Shown one piece after another: positions 27,055 through 35,303 of a stretch of 64,000 nt of DNA. The translations under genes were made by a program, and so were the position numbers. Within the stretch, counting starts at the first letter, position 1. Each line of letters starts with the position of its first letter. Source of the DNA: Thermoguttaceae bacterium. Its GTDB lineage: Bacteria > Planctomycetota > Planctomycetia > Pirellulales > Thermoguttaceae. Where the stretch lies: contig JAFRAC010000019.1 in assembly GCA_017405595.1 (NCBI GenBank), positions 1 to 64,000 on the forward strand, in the 5' to 3' direction. The notes under the pieces are model-generated. The model was given only the letters and a program-made list of their open reading frames with translations. It did not search any database and was not told where the DNA came from.

Positions 27055-27124
27055 TCATTTTTAGAGGGTAAAACTCGATTTTTTTGACAGCAGACGGATA
27101 TCCTCAAAAAGGTAAAGTTATTGC

Positions 27125-27208
27125 GGGAGCTTGGTTTTTATAGCCGCGAGCTTGGTTATTATGGCGGTTAGCTTGGTTATTATGGCCGGGTACTTGGTTT
27201 TTATGGCT
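27125..27208 (+). repeat. Four tandem 21-bp direct repeats (iteron-like)
   Basis: Four head-to-tail units start at 27125, 27146, 27167 and 27188. The shared core is CTTGGTT(T/A)TTAT(A/G)GC; the first bases of each unit vary. A period of 21 bp is two helical turns, which would place four identical sites on one face of the DNA. The array sits 300 bases upstream of the HTH-array start and about 70 bases past the candidate promoter. A stop codon in the second-to-third unit argues against translation. No gene is present in the 26820-27312 gap. Confidence 0.85.
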
Positions 27209-27312
27209 TTAGCCGGGAACCGGCACGCCTCAAATCGGGCAGAACCTCAGATTTTCTCTGGAAAAACGCCCTGTAAAACCTGAGTTTTTCTCAGATTTCA
27301 CGCACCGGACAT

Positions 27313-27885
27313 TCAGGCTTCTTCCCCCTCATACTCCATCGGCCCGTTCAGCTCTTCGTCGAGCCGGGCGAGCGCCTGGTCGTAGACCGCTTTGGTGATC
27401 GGGTCGAACAGGACCCAGACGATCAGGTCGAAATCTTTCGGTTTTTTCTGGACATATTCGCACACCGCGCGGACCGCGGTTTCGGCGGCCTGGCTGAGCG
27501 GGTAAGAGTAGACGCCGGTCGAAATCGAGGGGAACGCGATCGAGCGAACCTTCTTTTTCGCCGCCGCGGCGAGGGAGTTCCGATAGCAGCCGGCCAGCAG
27601 TTCGGCTTCCCCGTATTTGCCGCCGTGCCAGACCGGGCCGGGTGTATGAACCACATATTTACAGGGCAGATCGTACGCTTTGGTCACTTTCGCTTCGCCC
27701 GTTTCGCACCCGCCGAGTTTTTTGCATTCGGCAAGGAGTTTCGGCCCGGCGGCGCGATGAATGGCCCCGTCGACGCCGCCCCCGCCTAACAGTGTCTTAT
27801 TTGCGGCGTTCACGATGGCGTCGACCGATTCGATTTTCGTAATATCGCCGAGTTCGGTTCGGACAACGGTGGTAACAATGTTCAT
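27313..27885 (-). CDS. Macrodomain protein (O-acetyl-ADP-ribose deacetylase type)
   Basis: This 190-residue protein shows the MacroD/YmdB-type signatures: [35 protein letters not shown] (the N-A-A-N and G-G-G-V-D loop), [22 protein letters not shown], and [15 protein letters not shown]. The catalytic-type Asn and Asp are in place. It probably hydrolyses O-acetyl-ADP-ribose or mono-ADP-ribosyl ester bonds. It follows the HAD gene by 21 bases and was probably made from the same transcript. The acidic C-terminal tail is short. Confidence 0.92.
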   Translation of the reverse strand: MNIVTTVVRTELGDITKIESVDAIVNAANKTLLGGGGVDGAIHRAAGPKLLAECKKLGGCETGEAKVTKAYDLPCKYVVHTPGPVWHGGKYGEAELLAGCYRNSLAAAAKKKVRSIAFPSISTGVYSYPLSQAAETAVRAVCEYVQKKPKDFDLIVWVLFDPITKAVYDQALARLDEELNGPMEYEGEEA

Positions 27886-27906
27886 GAGAAAGTCTCCTGC
27901 GGCGTT

Positions 27907-28809
27907 TCAGATCAAATGGTGCGGTGCGGGGGTGGCGGACGAAATGATCTTTTCCTTTTCACGGTTCCGAACCGTATCGGCGAGTTCTTCGATTTTCGCG
28001 GTAATCCACATAAACGCGGTCGTTCCTTCCCGGTAATCGGCTTCGGCATACATATCGACCCGGCCGTCGGCGCGCATCTGTTCGACCTGTTTCATGGCTT
28101 CCATATCCCCTTTCGGGTAGATGGCGAAGGTCGAACCGCCGTTCTGCCCGATGAGGGAAAACGCGGGGATATCGCTCGGCCCGTCGGCGATATAGATCAT
28201 ATTCTCGAACTGGACGCGGCGCAGTTCGTTGGGAATTTTCGAGTTGACGTTGATCCCTTCGAGTTTCCCGATCCCCTTATTGATCTCGAAAATCGCGCGC
28301 GTCTTTGTGGTGTTGTCGATCGTATAGACGATTTCGTTAATGACGCCCCCTTCCCACGGTTCGTCGAGCAGCTCGCACCCCCAGACGCCGTCGACCAGCG
28401 GCATCAGTTCCGACCCGCGGATCGTTTCGGCGAACCCGGTACTGACGATATAATGTTCAACCTGGATTCCGTATTCCGAATACGACTCGTCGTTGAGCAG
28501 CTCTTTGGTCCGCCGCAGGATTTCGGGCACGCCGGGATAGAACTTCTGCTGTGCCCCGAACGCGCGGAGCCGCGCATTGTTCAGCCCGGGAAACATGCCG
28601 TTATGCGCGCAGCGGATAAAGTGGTTCAGATAATAGGTATCGGCGTTCACGCGGACCCCCCGCGTACGGGCGATTTCGTCGGGCGCGGCGTTCACTTCAT
28701 GCCAGAACGCGCGGGCGTCGACCCCATATTCCTGAAAGATCGGATCCTGCATATGCCCGTCAACGAGCGTTTTATCGAAATCCCAGATAACAGCGATAAT
28801 GTTCGACAT
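27907..28809 (-). CDS. HAD-superfamily phosphatase
   Basis: This 300-residue protein opens with the nucleophile motif IWDFDKTLVDG (D10, D12, T14). A large helical cap follows, then VSTGFAE (Ser/Thr motif II), a Lys-containing segment, and YIADGPSDIPAF (motif IV). It is a phosphohydrolase of unassigned substrate, larger than phosphoserine phosphatases. It shares a transcript with the macrodomain gene, suggesting a role in ADP-ribose or nucleotide phosphate clean-up; that link is inference. Confidence 0.85.
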   Translation of the reverse strand: MSNIIAVIWDFDKTLVDGHMQDPIFQEYGVDARAFWHEVNAAPDEIARTRGVRVNADTYYLNHFIRCAHNGMFPGLNNARLRAFGAQQKFYPGVPEILRRTKELLNDESYSEYGIQVEHYIVSTGFAETIRGSELMPLVDGVWGCELLDEPWEGGVINEIVYTIDNTTKTRAIFEINKGIGKLEGINVNSKIPNELRRVQFENMIYIADGPSDIPAFSLIGQNGGSTFAIYPKGDMEAMKQVEQMRADGRVDMYAEADYREGTTAFMWITAKIEELADTVRNREKEKIISSATPAPHHLI

Positions 28810-28839
28810 CGGGTCCTTTCTGAACTCACCTTTCTAGAA

Positions 28840-28867
28840 ATTATAGAATCCAAACTGAAAAAAGCAA
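28840..28867 (-). promoter_or_regulatory. Promoter of the HAD-macrodomain pair
   Basis: On the minus strand TTGCTT and TATAAT are spaced by 16 bases, ending about 30 bases ahead of the HAD start codon. Confidence 0.55.
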
Positions 28868-28915
28868 GCTCCGCCGCGCACCGGCAGATCAGTGCGGTCA
28901 GCGGGCAAGGGAGCC

Positions 28916-28931
28916 TCCGACTTTAGTCGGA
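28916..28931. repeat. Short palindrome TCCGACTTTAGTCGGA
   Basis: The GACTTTAGTC core occurs here and again at 28980-28999, each time inside extended GC arms. Both lie in the 28810-29115 gap between the HAD gene and the end of the sigma-factor gene. Confidence 0.7.
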
Positions 28932-28954
28932 CGGGGGTTCCCTCCCGCGCTCGA

Positions 28955-29062
28955 AAAGCTGAAACACTCCAGCATATCGCCCCCGACTTTAGTCGGGGGA
29001 TTAGATTCGATAACCCCGGAAAGCTTCGCAACTTCCTCCCCGAACTCCCGGCCCGCCGAAAT
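28955..29062 (-). repeat. Dispersed intergenic repeat, copy A
   Basis: About 110 bases read on the minus strand share ordered blocks with 39140-39249 on the plus strand: ATTTCGGCGGGCCG, GTTCGGG, a TCGAATC.AAT.CCCCCG block leading into a GC-rich hairpin, and GTGTTTCAGCTT. The hairpin here is CCCCCGACTTTAGTCGGGGG (28980-28999). The palindromic centre has a different sequence in the two copies while its pairing is kept, as expected for a structured RNA or a REP-like element. Confidence 0.7.
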
Positions 29063-29115
29063 ACTTCGCCGGGAACAGCGAAACGCTTTCCCGCCCCCGC
29101 CCCCGCGCCTTCCCC

Positions 29116-30948
29116 CTACAGATAATCCTCCACCCGAATCCCGGCCTCTTCGACAAACCTGCGCAGCTTTTTCATCGCCCGGCATTCGATCTGCCGCACC
29201 CTTTCGCGGGTAATCCCGAAGACCTTCCCGATTTCTTCGAGTGTATAGGCGCGCCCGTCGGCGATCCCGTACCTCAGCCGGAGAATCTTCCGTTCCCGCC
29301 GGTCGAGCCGATGCAGAAGCAGACGGGCGAACCGGTATTTTTCCCGTTCCGCCATCTGGTCAGCCGGCTCGTCGTCGCGGCTCGGAACCACGGAATCATC
29401 GAACTCAACATATCCTGTGTTATCAGTATCTTCCGGGATCTCTTTCAGCCGCGGCACCAGCGATTCGACCCTTCTGACCGGTTTCAGCCGTTCGAGCAAG
29501 TAGGCTGTCCGGTTTTTGCCGCCGCCGGTATGCCCGGGCAATATTCGGGAGATCCTCTCCCAATCCGCGTTGGTTTTCGCGCTCAGACAGTTGTTTTGTT
29601 TCAGGAGAGGCAGCAGCTTGCAATACAGATCGTTCAGCTGGACCGGAAACCGTATTCCCGTACGGCACTTCGAATTCGTTCGGAGAATCGCGGAATCCAT
29701 CCGCCACACAACGCCGCTGAAAGAGCGTTTTCCCGGTTTGAGCCGAAACCGGTCAATTTCGGTCAGCAGTCCGAGACAGGCGTCGCCGATCGAGTCGTCC
29801 AGATCGAAATCATACTTTTTCGCGCTGCGGTATGCCGTCCGAACCGCAACACGCAGATACATTTCCGCGGCACGGTTCCGCGCCTTTTGATCCCCCGACC
29901 GTGCCTGGCGGATTACCTTCATAAACTCGCCGTACTGGGGCGGCATAATCGACTGGATTTCATCAACGAACGCCTCGAGTGTTCCGTCGCGTCTCTTAAC
30001 ACTTTCGAACAGCTGTTTGTAGTTCGAATGGGCGTAATCGAAACAGGCCCGATCCCTGTCATTGATTTCAGTCCGCGCGGCAGCCAGATCCGCCGCGGTT
30101 TTCCCTTCGGCTTTTTCCGGCTCATTTTTCGGCTCTGTTTCCGATACCGCGCCCGCCGGCGTCTCGCCTTCGGGCGCCGCGTCCTTCGCCAAAGGCCGCG
30201 GCTTCCGCCTTCGCCGCCGGAACCGGTAATCGCCGAACACCGCGCCGGTCAGATACTCTTCCGGCGAGAGATTCGCGGCCCGGGCGGCGGCGCAAACCCG
30301 TTCGATATCGACCGCCCCGCAAACCACATCGACCAGTTTGTCCGGAAACAGGCTACGCGGAACCCTGGACATCGGCGGCAGGCCCGCCAGGCGCCGTGCG
30401 GCAGCTTCGGCGACATACTCATCGAACGGCAGAGTCCAAAACCGGGCCGCCCGTTCGATCCGTCTCTTTTCGCCGGCGCCGATCCGGATTGTGCCGGGCG
30501 GCTGCTGTTTCGGCGGTTCCGGTTTCAGGGCAGGCGGCTTCAGAACTTCCGCCGCCGGCGCGTATTCCCCGAAAATCGCGCCGCGCAGAAATTCATGTAC
30601 CGTAATACCCAGTGCGCGGGCGGCACTGACGATTTTCATCTTTTCCGACTGCGTAAAACTGCAGCCGATCGACGAATCCGCCGCCGCGCCCGCAGCCCGT
30701 TCGATTCTGACGACCGGCGGACGGCCGACCAGGCGCCGCCGGATCGCGCCGATCACAAATTCCTGAAACGAGAGCCGCGCGCCGGCCGCCGCCAGCCGGA
30801 TCTGTTCCTTATCCGCGGCCGAGACAGGCACACTGGCAAGAACCGGCCAATCGATGGCCGGCCTTTTTGCCGTTCGGTTCGGCAGGCCGGAAAGCAGCTT
30901 ACCGACGCGCTCCATAACCGCTTTGCGATCCTGCTCTTGTGTTAACAT
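29116..30948 (-). CDS. Sigma-70-type factor with duplicated N-terminal RHH-like units
   Basis: This is a 610-residue protein. Residues 356-424 match sigma region 2 (MYLRVAVRTAYRSAKKYDFDLDDSIGDACLGLL) and 540-597 match region 4 (LDRRERKILRLRYGI...TLEEIGKVFGITRERVRQIECRAMKKLRR). The first 245 residues hold four short helical units at about 42-82, 95-133, 153-197 and 208-243. They resemble ribbon-helix-helix/DUF1778-type segments. Units 1 and 3 end in RRL.G.PP..R and units 2 and 4 in GA.FG.Y, so the order is A-B-A-B. A charged linker (245-300) joins the halves. Region 2 aromatic melting residues look degenerate, and region 1.1 is absent. It is probably an alternative sigma factor with an added DNA- or protein-binding array. 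Its final stop lies at 29116. Confidence 0.8.
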   Translation of the reverse strand: MLTQEQDRKAVMERVGKLLSGLPNRTAKRPAIDWPVLASVPVSAADKEQIRLAAAGARLSFQEFVIGAIRRRLVGRPPVVRIERAAGAAADSSIGCSFTQSEKMKIVSAARALGITVHEFLRGAIFGEYAPAAEVLKPPALKPEPPKQQPPGTIRIGAGEKRRIERAARFWTLPFDEYVAEAAARRLAGLPPMSRVPRSLFPDKLVDVVCGAVDIERVCAAARAANLSPEEYLTGAVFGDYRFRRRRRKPRPLAKDAAPEGETPAGAVSETEPKNEPEKAEGKTAADLAAARTEINDRDRACFDYAHSNYKQLFESVKRRDGTLEAFVDEIQSIMPPQYGEFMKVIRQARSGDQKARNRAAEMYLRVAVRTAYRSAKKYDFDLDDSIGDACLGLLTEIDRFRLKPGKRSFSGVVWRMDSAILRTNSKCRTGIRFPVQLNDLYCKLLPLLKQNNCLSAKTNADWERISRILPGHTGGGKNRTAYLLERLKPVRRVESLVPRLKEIPEDTDNTGYVEFDDSVVPSRDDEPADQMAEREKYRFARLLLHRLDRRERKILRLRYGIADGRAYTLEEIGKVFGITRERVRQIECRAMKKLRRFVEEAGIRVEDYL

Positions 30949-30990
30949 TGACGGAACCTAAATCACTTGTTGTTTAGCGGAACTCTCCCC

Positions 30991-31013
30991 CGGACCGCTT
31001 CGGTGGCGGTCCG
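30991..31013. terminator. Hairpin between the RM operon and the sigma-factor gene
   Basis: An 8-bp stem (CGGACCGC/GCGGTCCG) with a 7-base loop lies about 90 bases past the hsdR stop on the minus strand. No T tract follows, so termination is only possible. Confidence 0.35.
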
Positions 31014-31101
31014 CATTTCCAGTTCAGGGGTGATCGGATTTAGAACGTTCGGCATGCTTACGATCCTGTATTTCACGGTTACGTTGCCGGGTGATACTCG
31101 T

Positions 31102-34100
31102 TTATGCGGCTCCGTCTTGCCTTTCATAGAAATAATCGAACAGCTTGTCCCTGCATTCCGTTATATTGATTTCCTCATAGACTTTCGGCAAGTTTTTCCA
31201 AAGGGTATCTCTAATGAGATTCCGAAGGCTCTCTCTTGTTTCCTGTTTGTCTCTCCAGTGGTCGGTTTTTGCGAGCATCGCGTTAACCTGTTGCAAAATG
31301 TCAACGGCCACTTCCTTAATCTTTTTGATCTCTTGACGGTTAAGGTCCTCTTTTAAAAGCAAATCAAAGATCGAAAGCTCTTCATCATTACTGAAACCCT
31401 CTCGGACATAGCGCTGTTGTTCTTCATCTAGCTCACCCGCAATACGCATGAGCTCGATAAAGGTCTTTTCAATCATTGCGCTGTCCTGTTCATTGTTATA
31501 GTCGTCTATGATTTTCTGATAGCGTTCGAGGAAATTCACACGGGAATGATTCAGCATGACCATACTTTCCAACTTCTGTTCGATAATATCACTTAGGTCT
31601 TTTAAGATCAGGTGTCTTGTCTTTGCCTGTTTAAACTCTTCATGCAAATGATCGAAGTCGATACTGCTGATGTTAAACCGCTTTTCGGAATTATCTCTCT
31701 TATCGGTTCCTACGACTGAAACGTAATTGTTGAGAATCGCATTGATCTGTACCATAAGTTCGGTATTATCGGCATGCTTTTTCTTTTTTTGTAATCGTGC
31801 GTAAATCTCACAAACGGCATCGTATTCTCTCCGTCTTTCTGTGTTAATATCATCTTTATTCAGGTATTTTTTTAACCGTTTGGCTTCTTTGACAATCGCG
31901 CAAAACATTTTTCTTTCTTCAAGAGTCCGGCAGACAGCATCCGCGCCCTCTTTTACGAGCCCAGCCTTCTGAAACCCGTTCGCACTGATTAGCAGCTTCA
32001 GTTCAAAGCCATGCGAAGCAAGTACACCTTTTGCATTTTCAATACAATCTATAAAATGACTGATAAGCTCCGATTTATCTATAGTGGGGTCAACACCTCC
32101 AGTTTTAGCCCTGTTAACCGTATAGTCTGCGAGTGCTTTTCGCAGGGCTTTAACGATACCGATATAATCGACGATAAGGCCGTTGGTCTTTCCTTCGGCA
32201 ACCCTGTTAGCTCTTGCGATTGTCTGCATAAGGTTGTGGGCTCTTAGCAGCTTGTCAAGATAGAGACACGAGAGGCATTTAACATCGAACCCCGTCAGCC
32301 ACATCGCGCAGACGAAAACGATACGGAACGGGTTATTCTCATCTTTAAACTCTTTGTCGAGTTCACGGCGATCCATCTTTAACCGATGCGGAATAATGTC
32401 CAACCCCCATTTCTGAAACGTCTGTTCTTCATTTTGTTCTTGGCTGATAACAACGGCCATTTCCGTTTCTTCCATCCATACCAGTTTTCTTTCCAGTTCT
32501 TGTGCGGCCTGCTGGTCTTTTGATTGTTTAATCTTTTTCTTTAAAGCCCCGATCTCTTCTTTCCAGTATTCTTGAACGTAGTTATACATTCGTACGCAAG
32601 TGACCTTGTTCAAGCATACGAACATGGCTTTCCCGCTGGTCCAAATTTCCTCGTCCGTATAATGATGAACAAAATCTTTGGCGATCGATCGAAGGCGCGG
32701 TTCCGCCTGTAAAAGGTGAATGGCTTTGGCAATTTGGGCTTCAAGCTTATCGGTTTGGTCCTGATCAAGATCCGCATTCTCGATTGCCTCGATAATCTGG
32801 TCGTTAATTACCGGACTGAATATATCACGGATCTTTTCTCCGCGGTTTTCATAATAGAGAGGAACCGTTGCTCCGTCTTCGACCGCGCGGTTAAAATCGT
32901 AAATAGAGAGATAATCGCCGAAAGTTACCGCGGTAAGATCCCCTTTAAGAAGGGGCGTGCCGGTAAACCCGATACGTGAGGCGGTGGGCAAAAGTTTTTC
33001 CAAGTTAGCGGCAAAAACACCATACTGACTGCGATGGGCTTCATCCGACATGATGATAATATCATGGTCGGGATAAATCGGTTTTTCGTTCGGCAGATTA
33101 AATTTCTGGATCAGAGTAAAGATAAAACTCGGGTTCCCGTTAAGTTTATGAATAAGGTCTTTTCCGCTGGTAGCGATGAACTGTGAACCTTTGGCTTTAC
33201 CCATTAAACCGCAGCCTAAAAAAGTCTCGCAGATCTGTTTGTTCAGTTCATCACGGTCGGTTAAAATTACAATCGTTGGGGAACCGGAGAATTTCCGTCT
33301 GATCTTTTGTGAAAGGAAAATCATCGAGTAACTTTTTCCGGATCCTTGCGTATGCCAGAAGACGCCTAAACGGCCTTTTCGCGCCTTTCGCTGCGTGTAG
33401 GCTTTAACCGCTTCGTTGACGCCGAGGTACTGGTGGTTCCGAGCAAGGATCTTAACGGTCTTTCCGCCGGAATGGTCAAAGAGAATAAAGTTTTCAAGGA
33501 GGTCGAGAAAGTTTTCTTTCTTACAGATACCCTTTAGCATGGTTTCAAGGTCGACACTTCCGCGGTCATCTTCCCTGAGTCGTTTCCATTCATGGAAAAA
33601 AGCATATTTGCTTCCGAGGGTCCCGATTTTGGCTTCATCACCGTTTGATAACATAACAAAAGCGTTATAGTAGAAAAGCTGAGGTATTGAATGTTGATAA
33701 TGTGTATAATTATCGGTATAGGCATTTTGGACATCGACGCTTAGCTTTTTTAATTCGATGAAAAGAAGGGGGATCCCATTGATGAAACCGACGATGTCGG
33801 TACGGCAGTTGTAAACGGCCCCGTGAATTATTAGCTCTTTAATGGCGAGGAAATGGTTATTTTCAGGGTTATCAAAATCGACAATCGTGGCCCGCTTCGT
33901 CTCAGTTTTTCCGTCATTAAGCTTAACTGTTACGGGGATGCCGTCACGGATAAAGAAATACTTTTCTTCGTTGATTTCTAAAAGCGAAGCTGCGGAACTA
34001 TGACTTTGAAATTTTTCGATGGCTTCGTTAATTTGTGTTTCTGTGATCCAGCTGTTGAATTGTTTTAGAGCGGCACGGAAATAACGGAGTAAGAGTACTT

Positions 34101-34245
34101 CCTTATAACTCGTTCTGCCGAACGTTCCGTTAACGCCAAGAATTTCATCATTGAACGCCCATTGGACTTCCCAACCAAGCTGATCTTGGAGCAGATTAGC
34201 TGCGCTTTCTTGAACGAGTTGGTTTTCGGAGTATTCGTAGCTCAT
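31102..34245 (-). CDS. hsdR: Type I restriction enzyme subunit R
   Basis: This 1047-residue protein has a normal length for HsdR. The N-terminal nuclease domain shows D150 in RTDIVGF and the E164-L-K166 triad in LLFIELKK, the PD-(D/E)xK site. A superfamily 2 translocase follows: Walker A VFWHTQGSGKSYS (residues about 296-308), SDEAHRSQYG near residue 405, and SRIGFTGTPL. It ends with the helical, charged domain that docks on the methyltransferase. HsdR cleaves unmodified DNA after ATP-driven translocation. The ATG at 34245 overlaps the stop of the RelA/SpoT-type gene by 4 bases, so its translation is coupled to that gene rather than to hsdS. Confidence 0.96.
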   Translation of the reverse strand: MSYEYSENQLVQESAANLLQDQLGWEVQWAFNDEILGVNGTFGRTSYKEVLLLRYFRAALKQFNSWITETQINEAIEKFQSHSSAASLLEINEEKYFFIRDGIPVTVKLNDGKTETKRATIVDFDNPENNHFLAIKELIIHGAVYNCRTDIVGFINGIPLLFIELKKLSVDVQNAYTDNYTHYQHSIPQLFYYNAFVMLSNGDEAKIGTLGSKYAFFHEWKRLREDDRGSVDLETMLKGICKKENFLDLLENFILFDHSGGKTVKILARNHQYLGVNEAVKAYTQRKARKGRLGVFWHTQGSGKSYSMIFLSQKIRRKFSGSPTIVILTDRDELNKQICETFLGCGLMGKAKGSQFIATSGKDLIHKLNGNPSFIFTLIQKFNLPNEKPIYPDHDIIIMSDEAHRSQYGVFAANLEKLLPTASRIGFTGTPLLKGDLTAVTFGDYLSIYDFNRAVEDGATVPLYYENRGEKIRDIFSPVINDQIIEAIENADLDQDQTDKLEAQIAKAIHLLQAEPRLRSIAKDFVHHYTDEEIWTSGKAMFVCLNKVTCVRMYNYVQEYWKEEIGALKKKIKQSKDQQAAQELERKLVWMEETEMAVVISQEQNEEQTFQKWGLDIIPHRLKMDRRELDKEFKDENNPFRIVFVCAMWLTGFDVKCLSCLYLDKLLRAHNLMQTIARANRVAEGKTNGLIVDYIGIVKALRKALADYTVNRAKTGGVDPTIDKSELISHFIDCIENAKGVLASHGFELKLLISANGFQKAGLVKEGADAVCRTLEERKMFCAIVKEAKRLKKYLNKDDINTERRREYDAVCEIYARLQKKKKHADNTELMVQINAILNNYVSVVGTDKRDNSEKRFNISSIDFDHLHEEFKQAKTRHLILKDLSDIIEQKLESMVMLNHSRVNFLERYQKIIDDYNNEQDSAMIEKTFIELMRIAGELDEEQQRYVREGFSNDEELSIFDLLLKEDLNRQEIKKIKEVAVDILQQVNAMLAKTDHWRDKQETRESLRNLIRDTLWKNLPKVYEEINITECRDKLFDYFYERQDGAA

Positions 34246-35303
34246 GGAATCGTGTCTCCATTAATGTAGGATCTAACGATATTAGTAAATGTTGTAATAT
34301 CATTAAAGTAGTTCGGGTATGCTTTTCTCAGATCACTAAATTTTGAGACTCGCACAAGGACAACGTCAAGGTTGCCACACCATTTTTGTTCTTCAAGTTC
34401 ATTATATTTCTGATTAGCTTCTTCAAATTCACTCGACTTGAAGGTGAATACCGATAATTTACGACTAACATAATTCAATAGTAAAACGAAATATGTTGAT
34501 TTTCTGGATAACTTATTTTGTTCATATGCTACGATCTCCTTTATTCCGTCAAGTTGGGCTAGGTAATTGTTTTTTACATTTAACTCCATTATTTCCTGAA
34601 TAATTTTTACCGGGTTATTAGGTGTACAAGGTACTGTTGTCGTTTTTTCTTTTATTGCAAAGAGGGAAGATACTAATGCAAAGAATCGTTTAACGTCATC
34701 TGAACCTTGGCCTGACTTAAGAGATTGGTTCGTAAGAAGTCCCATTGTTTCCACTGCGGTCGCCCAAAGATGTTGAAGTTGAGTTCTAAACTGCAACTCA
34801 ATTAACATGTTATTATTGTAGGCATCATTACTATCACTATGATATTCATATACTACATGGTAACTTCTATACCCGGATTCTTTTGGTGTTTCCATGTAGT
34901 CATAAATTTTTTTACGATGGTGGCGTTTTCGTGAAGTTTCATAGATTTTTGAATATTTGTAGACGTCATCTATAGAAGGAACTATAATGCGACACCCCCC
35001 AAGATCTTGCATTGTCCACAGGCTCATATTTGGTTCTCTCTTGAGCTTGCTAATAATAGAGTTCATTCTTTTCAAACGCTCTGCAACAATAATATTGTTA
35101 TTCCCCTTGGCAAATCTGCGTAGATGTGTATAAATGATATGCAAAGGAAATGCGTGTGCGGCACGCCAATTATCTATTATTTTTCTCGTTTCCTCTCTCT
35201 CTTGTTCGTCTCGAAAAAGATCTTTTTTAATGGTTTTCCCTGCACGGATGATTTGTGTTCGGGAATATTCAACTGTTTTCCATTTGGGTTGTCTTAATTT
35301 CAT
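34242..35303 (-). CDS. RelA/SpoT-domain (p)ppGpp-type synthetase embedded in the RM operon
   Basis: This is a 353-residue protein. Residues about 70-190 carry the synthetase core: RLKRMNSIISKLKRE (the R..S...K nucleotide-binding helix, K86), MQDLGGCRIIVPS (D100, G103, R105), YMETPKESGYRSYHVVYEY (the GYRS.H loop), and IELQFRTQLQHLWATAVE (E169, Q171, catalytic acid region). All residues needed for pyrophosphate transfer appear present. There is no HD hydrolase domain and no TGS/ACT regulatory region, so it is a small alarmone synthetase-like protein with its own 150-residue C-terminal helical/beta domain. It overlaps hsdS and hsdR by 4 bases on each side. It is markedly AT-rich. Possible products are (p)ppGpp, (p)ppApp or pyrophosphorylated tRNA, as in the toxSAS and CapRel families. 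Confidence 0.88.
   Translation of the reverse strand: MKLRQPKWKTVEYSRTQIIRAGKTIKKDLFRDEQEREETRKIIDNWRAAHAFPLHIIYTHLRRFAKGNNNIIVAERLKRMNSIISKLKREPNMSLWTMQDLGGCRIIVPSIDDVYKYSKIYETSRKRHHRKKIYDYMETPKESGYRSYHVVYEYHSDSNDAYNNNMLIELQFRTQLQHLWATAVETMGLLTNQSLKSGQGSDDVKRFFALVSSLFAIKEKTTTVPCTPNNPVKIIQEIMELNVKNNYLAQLDGIKEIVAYEQNKLSRKSTYFVLLLNYVSRKLSVFTFKSSEFEEANQKYNELEEQKWCGNLDVVLVRVSKFSDLRKAYPNYFNDITTFTNIVRSYINGDTIP

Noticed and set aside
27125-27208. Coding repeat in a small gene
   Set aside because: One frame gives a tempting L-G-Y-Y-G repeat, but it carries an internal stop codon and no start or ribosome binding site.
30967-31356. Plus-strand frame of 129 codons overlapping the 3' end of hsdR
   Set aside because: Antisense of the hsdR C-terminus with no independent support.
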